A DNA stretch of 64,000 bases from Psychrobacter sp. APC 3281 (GTDB lineage: Bacteria > Pseudomonadota > Gammaproteobacteria > Pseudomonadales > Moraxellaceae): NCBI RefSeq assembly GCF_030407815.1, contig NZ_JASDCS010000001.1:310001-374000 (forward strand), in the 5' to 3' direction. The notes beneath the pieces are model-generated. The model made no database searches. It was not told the origin of the DNA and was given only the letters and a program-made list of their open reading frames with translations. Positions 1 to 8,537 of the stretch are shown piece by piece (the stretch's first letter is position 1; each line of letters starts with the position of its first letter). Position numbers and translations under genes: made by a program.

Positions 1-166
1 TATCAAAACGTAAAGCCTGACAGCAAAACAGCGTTATAGCAAAATTTTATCATAACAAACTTAGGTTTTTTAACCTAATGGTTTGCCGTGGATATCGTTT
101 AATGGTGATAGCATTGCTCTATTATTACTACGCGCTAGCATAACCAAACTGTCTCTTTATAAATAT
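1..166. other. window edge, no gene seen
   Basis: AT-rich intergenic DNA at the left edge of the window. I see no open frame with a ribosome binding site and no RNA motif. The gene beyond the edge is not visible. Confidence 0.5.
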
Positions 167-199
167 AAAAAAGGCGCAACCATGACTAGTTACGCCCTT
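167..199 (-). terminator. serC intrinsic terminator
   Basis: Read on the minus strand, an 8-bp stem GGCGTAAC/GTTGCGCC (one G-T pair) is followed by a run of six T. It lies about 55 bases after the serC stop codon and points away from serC. Confidence 0.85.
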
Positions 200-253
200 C
201 TTGATGTGCAGTTTATATATGAAAATTTTATACGCTAGCGGTTACTCTTTTGC

Positions 254-1381
254 TTAGGCGTGCTTTTTTTCAAAAGCAATCATAAAGTCAACCAGCTGCT
301 GTACCCACTCAATTGGTACGGCATTGTAGATGCTGGCTCGCATACCGCCTACGTCACGATGACCTTTTAGATTTAACAAGCCAGCTTTTTCTGACTCTTC
401 TAAGAATACTTTATCAAGGCTGCTGTCTGCTAAAGTAAATGGCACGTTCATGATAGAACGATACTTAGAGTCTACTGGATTATTATAAAAACTGCTGTCA
501 TCGATTGTCTTATAAAGTAAGTCAGCTTTTTGCTGATTGATTTTACCGATAGCAGCCACACCGCCCTGCTCTTCCAACCAATCAAACACCAGCCCTGCTA
601 AGTACCAAGAATACGTCGCTGGCGTGTTAGACATAGACTCTTTGTCAGCTTGATGCTCATAGTTCAGCAGCATAGGACACCATTCACTTGCTTGCCCCAT
701 CAAATCATCACGGATAATGACAATGACTAGACCTGCAGGACCGATGTTTTTCTGTGCGCCCGCGTAGATCATGCCAAATTTAGACACATCTATCGGCTGT
801 GACAAGATACAAGATGACATATCAGCAATGATTGGCGCATCTACTTGTGGCGGCTCAAATATCTGTAGGCCATGAATTGTTTCATTAGCACAGTAATGAA
901 AATAAGCGGCGTCTTTACTGATATTCCAATCGCTTTGCGCTGGTACGTCAGTAAAGTTATTCTCTTTGCCAGTTGCAACTAGGTTAATTTCGCCCAGACC
1001 CAACGCTTCATAGCGCTTGGCTTCTTTGATCGCTTTACCTGACCATGCACCAGTCGTCAAATAGTCACCGCGTCCACCATTTAACAGATTCAATGGAATC
1101 GCAGAAAACTGCAAACTTGCGCCGCCTTGCAAAAACAGCACTTTATAGTTATCTGGTATTTCCATAAGCGTGCGTAGCTTAGCTTCCGCTTTGTCAGTAA
1201 TGGCCATATACTCTTTGCTACGATGGCTGACTTCCATGACCGACAGGCCGCGACCTTGCCAATCAAGCAGTTCGCTCTGTGCGCGCTCTAATACGGCTGT
1301 TGGCATGGTAGCAGGGCCAGCACAAAAATTTGGCAGGCGATGCGGGGTGGCAGTTGCTGTAGACGTTGGGGTTGTAGGCAT
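254..1381 (-). CDS. serC: phosphoserine aminotransferase
   Basis: PLP-dependent cytosolic enzyme that converts 3-phosphohydroxypyruvate and glutamate to phosphoserine; in the family it also serves pyridoxal phosphate synthesis. The N-terminal NFCAGPATMP motif and the PLP-lysine segment GAQKNIGPAG near residue 210 are clear, and about 375 residues is close to the usual 360. A GTG lies two codons upstream, but I prefer the ATG at 1381 because AGGA sits 8 bases before it. The first dozen residues are a Thr/Pro-rich extension. The gene follows the holD-like gene with 92 bases between them and ends at its own terminator. Confidence 0.97.
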   Translation of the reverse strand: MPTTPTSTATATPHRLPNFCAGPATMPTAVLERAQSELLDWQGRGLSVMEVSHRSKEYMAITDKAEAKLRTLMEIPDNYKVLFLQGGASLQFSAIPLNLLNGGRGDYLTTGAWSGKAIKEAKRYEALGLGEINLVATGKENNFTDVPAQSDWNISKDAAYFHYCANETIHGLQIFEPPQVDAPIIADMSSCILSQPIDVSKFGMIYAGAQKNIGPAGLVIVIIRDDLMGQASEWCPMLLNYEHQADKESMSNTPATYSWYLAGLVFDWLEEQGGVAAIGKINQQKADLLYKTIDDSSFYNNPVDSKYRSIMNVPFTLADSSLDKVFLEESEKAGLLNLKGHRDVGGMRASIYNAVPIEWVQQLVDFMIAFEKKHA

Positions 1382-1473
1382 AATCACAGTCCTAGGTATG
1401 ATGAAATAAAAGGATGTTTTTTATTTCAGTTTGTTGATAAAGGCATTGGTATCGATGTTAGTTTTTATACAAC

Positions 1474-2382
1474 TCAATGAGATATCTGCTCCCACAGCTG
1501 ACGTTTAGCATCACTGTCTGCGAGCATTTCTTCTAATGTCGGCACAGTGGTCAGATTGGGATGTTGAAGGCCATCAGGCAGCGCGGTCAGTGCAGCAACT
1601 TGTATTTCTTCGCTTCGGCCAATTCGAAAAATATATCCTGCAAGACTGGCATTGGCAAGCTCAGCAGTATCCATACCATCACAAATCGGGAATGAGGTGG
1701 TCTCACAGGTGATTGATAGCGCTTGGGTGATGTTTTGCCATAGTTTTTGACTGTCACTATTTAGCGCTTTGATATCAACCAATATCACCCAGTCACCATA
1801 GCGGCCACCTTGCAGGTCAAATGGTGCTACTTTTTTTAAGCTATCATCATTTATGCTGTCATCACTAGTACTCTGTGGAAAACTACTTTGCGGAAAATTA
1901 CTCTGCGCAGATTGAGGTTGCTCAATAGGTGCATTCGTAGAGGTTACAGCAGTTTGGTTCGATGTAGTACTTGGGATGTCATGATAGATAGACCCAGTAC
2001 TTGAACTAACCGTAGTTGAATCAACGGAATCAAAACTATAAATAACAGGGCTTTGCTCGCTAGCCGTCTGCTCAGCGGTAGCTTGCAAATCAGGATCATA
2101 CTCATCGGCAACATAGCCCTTAGCATTGTAATCATTGATATCATAACCATCAGTCGATCGATCAACTGTGCCTAAAATTCCAACGCTCACTACTTCATTG
2201 TTACTAGACTCAATATCAGTGGAAACAATATTTGACTGCTCAACCGAAGCTGTCGCAATGTCAGCCATATTGATGGTTTCTGACTCAGGTTGTACCCACT
2301 GATTGATACCTATCATCGCTAGAATTTGGCGTTGCTGCACACGGCGCTGTAATACAGTTAGCGGGTCTTGGGTATCACTCAT
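1474..2382 (-). CDS. holD: probable DNA polymerase III psi subunit (HolD-like)
   Basis: Protein of 302 residues with three parts. Residues 20-30 read ILAMIGINQWV, which resembles the LGITQW segment at the start of E. coli HolD. Residues about 35-180 are a low-complexity Ser/Thr/Asp/Gln-rich linker. Residues about 185-302 are a compact domain ending in ADSDAKRQLWEQI, which resembles the HolD ending NPTARAALWQQI. In E. coli, psi joins the chi subunit to the clamp loader and helps contact SSB. The assignment is inference from short motifs and their order. E. coli HolD has about 137 residues, so the linker would be an insertion. It lies upstream of serC on the same strand, and I see no terminator between them. 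Confidence 0.55.
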   Translation of the reverse strand: MSDTQDPLTVLQRRVQQRQILAMIGINQWVQPESETINMADIATASVEQSNIVSTDIESSNNEVVSVGILGTVDRSTDGYDINDYNAKGYVADEYDPDLQATAEQTASEQSPVIYSFDSVDSTTVSSSTGSIYHDIPSTTSNQTAVTSTNAPIEQPQSAQSNFPQSSFPQSTSDDSINDDSLKKVAPFDLQGGRYGDWVILVDIKALNSDSQKLWQNITQALSITCETTSFPICDGMDTAELANASLAGYIFRIGRSEEIQVAALTALPDGLQHPNLTTVPTLEEMLADSDAKRQLWEQISH

Positions 2383-2496
2383 TCGACTCTACTATCCTAC
2401 TCATTTTGTTTATATCATTTATAGATGTTTTTATGGTTTTGGCAGCTCTCATTAAGCATGCGCTATACTATCAATTAAGTAATAAATACATGCCCA

Positions 2497-5442
2497 TCAA
2501 AACAGCTGTCGAATACCGAGCCAACGCTCTGATATTGCCAACAAACAATCGTATTCATCTTGGCTGATTATCGTATCGTGTAACATCACCGTATGCAACG
2601 TACTTAGCCATTGGCGATACTCATTATGAGTAGGCTGGCTCATTTCACTTTCATTATAATCTATTTGACTACCATCCTGTTGCTTCTCTCGATAATTATC
2701 AGCATTCGGATCACCTACCAAGCGCTTGATAAAGTGATTGGCAGAGACAGGAACCGCAGAAATAATCGCCAATAACTGAATGCTATTCAAGTGCTGTGCG
2801 GTCAATAATAGCCACTGTAAATTAACATCGCTTACTGTCATAAGATCAATATCAATCAAGCGCGCATGCCGTCTCAAATCTACAATATAATGCGCCACAC
2901 TGTCAGTACCCTCACTCAATAGCGGTTGGTCATGCAGTGAGATCATCTGGCCTTTGGCATCTTTTGATAGTCGATAAGCCAATAAGACAACAACTGATAC
3001 TTCTGATTTACTAAGTCCTGTAAACACCTGACTTGAAGGATCTAGTTGCGCCCTTACGTCTTCCATACCAGTCTTCAGTATTTGCGGCCATAGAGACTGC
3101 GCGTCTGTATCTTGTAAAACTTTAGACAATATCGGTAGTAACTGCTGCAAATATAGCGCTTGCCATAATGATAATATTGGCGATTTTTGATTTGCTAAAG
3201 CTAATGGGTTATTCAGAGCCATAGCATTGGAGTTATCACTAGATATATTTTGATCTGACGAATCAGAAGCTAAGCTTTTGGTTAAGTCAGATGTCAGCTG
3301 TTGGTTAAATAACTCAAATATGCCCTGCTGATAACGCAACAACATCGTACGGCATTTCTCTTGTTTTTTATAGTACTGATGACTGTCGTGACTATGATCG
3401 TCTTTACTTTTGAGCTTCAGATCTTCGATACATAGTTCAGATAAATTCTTTTGATGCAATTGATTTAAGGCGAGCTCAATCAAAGCGCTGTCTAAACGCC
3501 TGTCCAAACTGGCTACTACTGTCATCAGCTTAGCATCTACCGTATGTGACAATACTTGCTCATAGGAAGTCGAGTCAGTCGCAACAGGGAAGCCATCATT
3601 CCAAATATCATTCAAACTATACATGACAGTCGTTGATAATGGTTGATGCTGATGACAAAGCAAGACAGCTTCGACTAATGCTAGCGCACCTAAAGGATGA
3701 TGACTATGATTGAGTATATACTGAGGTAGTGATACCTTTTTAATATCATTAAATCCAATTAATGTGTTTTCTGGTAGGTCAGCGTCAGGTTTGGACTGCC
3801 ACGGTTTTAATAGCTGGTGAACGCCAACGTCTTTGGCCTGTACTTGAAGCCTCCCATCGACCACGACATCAGCTTCTACGGCAAACTCTAAACCGTCATC
3901 AATCTCTGATTCGCCATTATCTTTATTACGATTTTCGCTTATAGACTCAGCAAGAACTTTTCCATCACTTATCTGTTTAGTGTCACCTGTATTAATCGTT
4001 GCAGCTGTTTGAGATCCAAGTAACGACGACTGCTGCAAGTTTTTGTCTGGTAAATCTTCACTTAGGCTATTTTCTTTTTTTGCTCCCCAATCACCTAAGC
4101 GTCGTTGCCTATATATTTCTTTGACCTTTTGCTGATTTATTCGCTTTTCTTTGGCGACTTGTACTGCGAATTGATGATAAGCATCCGCATTAATAGCGCT
4201 CATACGCTCAGTCAAGCTTGGATGGGTGGCAAACCACGATACATCACCCAAGTCTGCACCACTACTAGCAAAGAAAAAATGGCTGAGTCCATTGATATCG
4301 GCGATACCAGACAAACGCGAGCCGAGCGAGTCTTGATGAATGGCTTTTAAGGTTTCGATAATCGCAGGTGTACGTGTCAATTGAACACTGGTGGCATCAG
4401 CAAGTAGCTCACGCTCACGATTAAAACTGTGCTTAATCAACTGTGCGCTTGCCATACTAGAGAAGCTTAAACCATGCAGTAGCAATGTCCAGACACTACG
4501 CGGGGCTTGACGATCTATTGTAGGTGGCGTTTGTACCCATTTAGACTGACGCTTGGCTGAGGATTGCTGTTGTTGTGATTGCTGCTGCCAGTAGGCGACC
4601 CATTCACTATGAGTGGTGAAATTGGCCGTTTGCGCTTCTGTATTGCGTGCTAGCATATCAACCTGTCTCTGTGATAGAGACTTTTGGGAGATACTATCGC
4701 TATCAAAGTGACTATAATTAGAGAGACGATTAGAGATATGATTGGATATTGGGTCACTCCAGTCATATAGTATCTGTAAGCCTGCTAATACCACCATTAG
4801 CTGTAGATTGAACGTAGCATCGCCGTGCAATATATGACCATATTCATGACCGATGAGTCCGTATAGCGCCTCATCAGACAGTTTATCTAGCGCACCTTGG
4901 GTAACGACGAGTACCATATCTGAGCTATGGCGACCAGCGACGAAACCATTGATACCCTGCTCGTCAGGTAGCACGTACAAAATAGGGGTTTGCAAACCTG
5001 AAGCAATGGCCAGTTGTTGAGCGATTTCATAGTAGCGACGATAAACGGGCGGAAAATCGCGCTCGTCACGTACTGCTATATGACGTGAACTATAGCGAAC
5101 CTTTTCTTCAGCTTCGTGTTGATGAGCGACTCCTTGACTGTGCTCCCATGCTTCTTGGCTGTTATCAATGAATAGCCTAACCGCCCCTACTCGCTGAGCA
5201 ATAGCGCGGCCACCTGCTCGCAGGCGTCGATACTCTAAAAAACTACCACCAACGAAACTGCCTAACGTCAAGACAATGACCAGAACCAATACCCAGTAGT
5301 ATATACCGCCTGTAAATACTGTCAGCAGTATAGACATGACAGCCAGTCCCACTGCCATATGAGCAAGTACAATCAGGAAAAACAGTCCATAAAGTAATAG
5401 ACTGCGCCGCGTACGTATCCGCTGTTCACCAAAAAAATCCAT
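2497..5442 (-). CDS. M48-family integral membrane zinc metalloprotease, large
   Basis: Probable inner-membrane zinc endopeptidase of the HtpX/Ste24 type. Two transmembrane helices lie near residues 14-36 and 45-66. The zinc site HEYGH is at residues 199-203, and a later NRERELLADA segment supplies the likely third ligand Glu. At about 981 residues it is much longer than HtpX (about 290). The extra C-terminal half is hydrophilic, with a Ser/Asp/Asn-rich linker and a final segment resembling a TerB-type helical domain. I prefer the ATG at 5442 because MDFF followed by basic residues is how these proteins usually begin; a TTG at 5469 would add nine residues. It lies just downstream of lemA, and this pairing is common. 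The substrate is unknown. Confidence 0.88.
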   Translation of the reverse strand: MDFFGEQRIRTRRSLLLYGLFFLIVLAHMAVGLAVMSILLTVFTGGIYYWVLVLVIVLTLGSFVGGSFLEYRRLRAGGRAIAQRVGAVRLFIDNSQEAWEHSQGVAHQHEAEEKVRYSSRHIAVRDERDFPPVYRRYYEIAQQLAIASGLQTPILYVLPDEQGINGFVAGRHSSDMVLVVTQGALDKLSDEALYGLIGHEYGHILHGDATFNLQLMVVLAGLQILYDWSDPISNHISNRLSNYSHFDSDSISQKSLSQRQVDMLARNTEAQTANFTTHSEWVAYWQQQSQQQQSSAKRQSKWVQTPPTIDRQAPRSVWTLLLHGLSFSSMASAQLIKHSFNRERELLADATSVQLTRTPAIIETLKAIHQDSLGSRLSGIADINGLSHFFFASSGADLGDVSWFATHPSLTERMSAINADAYHQFAVQVAKEKRINQQKVKEIYRQRRLGDWGAKKENSLSEDLPDKNLQQSSLLGSQTAATINTGDTKQISDGKVLAESISENRNKDNGESEIDDGLEFAVEADVVVDGRLQVQAKDVGVHQLLKPWQSKPDADLPENTLIGFNDIKKVSLPQYILNHSHHPLGALALVEAVLLCHQHQPLSTTVMYSLNDIWNDGFPVATDSTSYEQVLSHTVDAKLMTVVASLDRRLDSALIELALNQLHQKNLSELCIEDLKLKSKDDHSHDSHQYYKKQEKCRTMLLRYQQGIFELFNQQLTSDLTKSLASDSSDQNISSDNSNAMALNNPLALANQKSPILSLWQALYLQQLLPILSKVLQDTDAQSLWPQILKTGMEDVRAQLDPSSQVFTGLSKSEVSVVVLLAYRLSKDAKGQMISLHDQPLLSEGTDSVAHYIVDLRRHARLIDIDLMTVSDVNLQWLLLTAQHLNSIQLLAIISAVPVSANHFIKRLVGDPNADNYREKQQDGSQIDYNESEMSQPTHNEYRQWLSTLHTVMLHDTIISQDEYDCLLAISERWLGIRQLF

Positions 5443-5482
5443 CAGATTAGGCTGCCTAGAGTTCGCCAAAATTGTCTAAACC

Positions 5483-6079
5483 TTAGCCCATGTTTACAAT
5501 CGGTGCCTGAGCAATCGCCTCTCTATCTTCGAATACCAACTGACTGAGTGGACGAAAGCCAAAAGTCGTACTAACGAGGTTATTCGGGAATACTTCGCGA
5601 TCATTATTATAAAACATTACGCTGTCATTATAATGCTGACGGGCAAATCCGATGCGATTTTCCGTATTGGTTAGTTCGTCCATGAGTTCCTTGATCATAC
5701 TATCGGCTTTGAGCTCTGGGTAGGCTTCGACGACAGCGGAAAATTGACCCAACGCTTTAGACAGCATACCTTCTGCTTTTGCAAACAGTGCCATATGCTC
5801 TAGCGAGTCTGGCTGATGCTTATTAGAGTCTTGTAGATCTTGAGCATGATTACGCGCGCTAATGACGCGAGTGAGTGTTTCTTCTTCATGACTCAAATAA
5901 CGCTTGGCAGTTTCGACCAAGTTTGGAATCAGATCATGACGACGCTTTAGTTGCACATCTATTTGAGCAAAGCCGTTCTTTGCTTGGTTACGTGCGCGTA
6001 CCAATCTATTAAAAATAGATACCCCAAACACAACTACCAACACCAAAAATGCAATGAATAGCCAAACAAACATCTTCAT
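5483..6079 (-). CDS. lemA: LemA family protein
   Basis: Membrane-anchored helical protein of 198 residues. One N-terminal transmembrane segment (residues about 3-22) is followed by the LemA signature: RNQAKNGFAQIDVQLKRR, then a long helical region, and near the C-terminus the FNRxxxxFPxN-like stretch NNDREVFPNNLVSTTFGF. The biochemical role of LemA proteins is not settled; they often sit beside M48 proteases, as here, and may help the protease in envelope quality control. I take the ATG at 6079, which has GGAG 7 bases before it, over the TTG two codons upstream. It is the first gene of a two-gene unit with the protease 13-40 bases downstream. Confidence 0.93.
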   Translation of the reverse strand: MKMFVWLFIAFLVLVVVFGVSIFNRLVRARNQAKNGFAQIDVQLKRRHDLIPNLVETAKRYLSHEEETLTRVISARNHAQDLQDSNKHQPDSLEHMALFAKAEGMLSKALGQFSAVVEAYPELKADSMIKELMDELTNTENRIGFARQHYNDSVMFYNNDREVFPNNLVSTTFGFRPLSQLVFEDREAIAQAPIVNMG

Positions 6080-6251
6080 AATCAAACTCCAAGGTGTCTA
6101 GAATGTTAATAAAAAGTTAATACATTGTATTTTAACTCATATTAATCAATAAAACCTTAGAACTAGATCGGAACTATAAAGGAAATCGAACAGGAAATTA
6201 AATTGAAAACTACATAAGCAATTAGCTAACCATCAGACAAAAATTTGACCC

Positions 6252-6279
6252 AAAAAAAGCCCTTTACAATGAAGGGCTT
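6252..6279 (-). terminator. intrinsic terminator downstream of ffs
   Basis: Read on the minus strand, AGCCCTT and AAGGGCT form a stem with a short loop, followed by seven T. It could catch read-through from the SRP RNA gene before lemA. Confidence 0.75.
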
Positions 6280-6343
6280 AATACATTACAAATATGTCTT
6301 TGATACTTTATAAATATAATTATCAAATTTTAGGCAAAAAAAA

Positions 6344-6458
6344 GCGACTCCATCAGCACATCCTCGGCACACACTATAACTATTACCGTTGCTACCTTCC
6401 GGTCCTGGCGGGATTCATAGAACAATGTTGCGAGGCTACCAATGGAGCCACCAGTCGC
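6344..6458 (-). ncRNA. ffs: 4.5S signal recognition particle RNA (small type)
   Basis: On the minus strand the segment around 6390-6412 reads CCAGGACCGGAAGGTAGCAA, which matches the SRP RNA domain IV core (GGUCAGGUCCGGAAGGAAGCAGCC in E. coli): the GGAA tetraloop and the asymmetric AGCA loop are both present. The ends pair (GCGACT with AGTCGC), and about 115 nt is the expected size of the small gammaproteobacterial form. A run of seven T follows the 3' end, so transcription probably stops there. The RNA binds Ffh and, with the FtsY receptor encoded at 57.5-58.9 kb, targets membrane proteins. Exact ends are uncertain by a few bases. Confidence 0.93.
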
Positions 6459-6460
6459 AA

Positions 6461-6488
6461 ATTATACAAGAAATTTTTAATTTTACAA
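6461..6488 (-). promoter_or_regulatory. ffs promoter
   Basis: Read on the minus strand, TTGTAA (6483-6488) and a perfect TATAAT (6461-6466) are 16 bases apart, just before the SRP RNA. The close spacing to the folded 5' end suggests that the transcript starts around 6453-6456. Confidence 0.65.
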
Positions 6489-6752
6489 CCCCTATCTTAA
6501 AACTGTTTGCTTTAGGCCCTAAATAGCACTGTCATTTAGTTCATTAGCTCAGGTCCGCAATGTATGAGCACAAATTATATCAGTAACTTAGGTCACAAAA
6601 TTCTCACAGCAACTTATATGAATTTTGCTATTTTAGTGAATGAAGTTGCACCCATGTCGATTTCTAGAGAACAATAGGGACAACTTTTCATGTATGAATG
6701 AGCGTTGATAATTGTCATTTATATATTATTAGAATCAACTTAGGAGATAATA
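6489..6752. other. intergenic region before the SIMPL gene
   Basis: AT-rich spacer of about 260 bases between the ffs promoter and the next gene. It ends with a strong ribosome binding site (AGGAGA) before 6753. I see no further gene or RNA in it. Confidence 0.5.
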
Positions 6753-7469
6753 ATGAAAAATACTTTATTGAATAAAGCAGCACTAGCTTCTGGTACGGTT
6801 TGTCTCATGACAGCGATGATGGGTAGCGCCCATGCAGAGCCAACAGGCTATGATCAACTGACATTTCAGACAGAAATAAAAGAAGAGATTCAGAACGATG
6901 AAGTACGAGCCAGCTTGTACAAGAAAGCACAAGCAACTGACTCTAAGACTTTAGCTACAATGCTTAACACCTCAATCAACAATGCCATGAAAATCGCCAA
7001 GCGCTACCCTAGCGTGACCGTGAGCACAGGGCAACAGCGTACCTATCCACGCTACGACAAGAACGATAAAATCATTGGCTGGACAGGTCAAGCAAACATA
7101 GACTTAAAAAGCACAGACTTTTCAGCGACTAGCCAACTAATTGCTGATTTGCAAGAAACCTTGGTGATGGACAATCTTAATTTTGGTGTATCAGATACCA
7201 AAAAAGATGCTCTAGAGCAAAAATTAATGACCGAAGCTTCTCGCGCTTTTCAGCAGCAAGCTAAGAGCCTTACCCGCGCGTGGGATGCTCGTGGCTATCG
7301 CGTCGTCAATGTTAACCTAAACACAGGTAGCAACTATCCACGTCCAATGTATAGCGCTATGAGCATGAAATCAGGAATGGCAGACGAGTCAGTACCAAGC
7401 CAAAGCTTTGAGTCTGGCAACAGTACTATTTCGGTGACTGCTAACGGTACCATCGAGCTAACTAAATAA
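6753..7469 (+). CDS. periplasmic SIMPL-domain (DUF541) protein
   Basis: Exported protein of 238 residues. A signal peptide with an AHA cleavage site near residue 28 is followed by a SIMPL/DUF541 domain (YDQLTFQTEIKEEIQNDEV at the start, the typical alternating-strand region with GWTGQANIDLKS near residue 115, and a final ISVTANGTIEL strand). SIMPL proteins form oligomeric rings or barrels in the periplasm or outer membrane; E. coli YggE is linked to oxidative stress, but no enzyme activity is known. The start is set by AGGAGA 6-7 bases before the ATG. It is a single gene ending at the bidirectional terminator shared with the next gene. Confidence 0.85.
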   Translation: MKNTLLNKAALASGTVCLMTAMMGSAHAEPTGYDQLTFQTEIKEEIQNDEVRASLYKKAQATDSKTLATMLNTSINNAMKIAKRYPSVTVSTGQQRTYPRYDKNDKIIGWTGQANIDLKSTDFSATSQLIADLQETLVMDNLNFGVSDTKKDALEQKLMTEASRAFQQQAKSLTRAWDARGYRVVNVNLNTGSNYPRPMYSAMSMKSGMADESVPSQSFESGNSTISVTANGTIELTK

Positions 7470-7507
7470 GACAGCTTATAGTTCAAATAAAATAAGTGAT
7501 TCACATT

Positions 7508-7547
7508 AAAAAAGGCAAGCATCGTTAACGGTGCTTGCCTTTTTATT
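7508..7547. terminator. bidirectional terminator
   Basis: Nine-bp perfect stem AGGCAAGCA/TGCTTGCCT, flanked by an A run on the left and a T run on the right. It serves the SIMPL gene (plus strand) and the DUF4124 gene (minus strand), which converge here. Confidence 0.9.
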
Positions 7548-7592
7548 TTGCTAGCGATGTCTATTCATTATATTCAATCATTATTGAGACCA

Positions 7593-8336
7593 TCATTGTG
7601 ACTGAGCAACTTCCTGTTGACGCAGCTTTAGCATCAATTTTTGATACCAAGCTAGCTTTTGGTAAGCCAATAGCTGCGCAGCCTTTCTTTTGTTGTCTTG
7701 CAATGTGGTTGTATTTTGAATCACATATACAGTACGTGTGATTTGCTCAAGTGTTTGGCCAGTTTCGCTTTGTATAATGGCCTTAATTGTATGAGTACCT
7801 GGCAAAACATCAACAGTAGCAATAGACGCGCTCAAACCTTGTGCAACCTCTTTATCATCAAAATAAATACGGGCATTATCACCTGCCTGTAACGCAGGCT
7901 TAATCTGCACATTGACATCGATATTCTGTACGGGACGACGATAGGCTCTCTCTTCGCTAGGTTCAGTAATGGCTAACTGATAGTTTACTGGCGTGGTCAC
8001 CTTAGTATTTATCGCAGGCGACTCAGTAGCAGTCACTGTCTGCGACGCATTTGATGATTGGCGACTTGTATTAGGATTGGTTGTCGTATTCAGACTAGTT
8101 GATCTGCTCGTCTCATTACCCGTCGTAATAGCCATTTGACTGACTTGTTTGCCAACTTGCTGCTCATAATCCTGTGGACGGTCGGTAAAGGTGACTTGAC
8201 CGGTTTGCTCATCGACCACTTTGTAAATAGGTGCAGCATTCGTGAGAGATGTACAAAGACTAGCGAGAGCAACCGTAGTCCATAACCCAACTCTAATCCT
8301 ACTCTTCAAGAAACTCGGTTTTGCTAATAAAGTCAT
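7593..8336 (-). CDS. exported DUF4124-domain protein
   Basis: Protein of 247 residues with an N-terminal signal peptide (hydrophobic stretch ending in TNAAP near residue 35). A DUF4124 segment follows directly: IYKVVDEQTGQVTFTDRP is the characteristic 'converts environment into tagged Pro-rich strand' start of that family. A Ser/Thr/Asn-rich linker leads to a C-terminal beta-rich region with an Ig-like look (PVQNIDVNVQIKPALQAGD, then VDVLPGTHTIKAII). The function of DUF4124 proteins is unknown; an envelope role is likely from the export signal. It converges with the SIMPL gene. Confidence 0.75.
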   Translation of the reverse strand: MTLLAKPSFLKSRIRVGLWTTVALASLCTSLTNAAPIYKVVDEQTGQVTFTDRPQDYEQQVGKQVSQMAITTGNETSRSTSLNTTTNPNTSRQSSNASQTVTATESPAINTKVTTPVNYQLAITEPSEERAYRRPVQNIDVNVQIKPALQAGDNARIYFDDKEVAQGLSASIATVDVLPGTHTIKAIIQSETGQTLEQITRTVYVIQNTTTLQDNKRKAAQLLAYQKLAWYQKLMLKLRQQEVAQSQ

Positions 8337-8470
8337 AATCCATCAACCTAGATAGTGTCTACTATTAATATAATTTTATAAAACTATTATGCGTGAGTTT
8401 TGACATGAAATCAGTAGCGATTTCAAAGAAAATTCAGCAATTGGACTGATACACTTTATTAATACGCATA

Positions 8471-8504
8471 AAAAAACCAGCCAAGTTAACCTTAGCTGGT
8501 TTTG
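8471..8504 (-). terminator. glnA terminator
   Basis: Stem ACCAGC/GCTGGT with an inner AAG/CTT helix. A run of A on the plus-strand left side becomes a T run after the hairpin on the minus strand. It lies 34-67 bases beyond the glnA stop. Confidence 0.85.
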
Positions 8505-8537
8505 TGACTCAAAATAAATGAGTGTTTTAGCGACTAA

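Noticed and set aside
6294-6500. Open frame of 68 codons on the plus strand
   Set aside because: It lies across the SRP RNA gene and its promoter, has no ribosome binding site and no protein-like pattern.
7535-7741. Plus-strand frame of 68 codons after the SIMPL gene
   Set aside because: It starts within the shared terminator region and runs antisense to the DUF4124 coding sequence.
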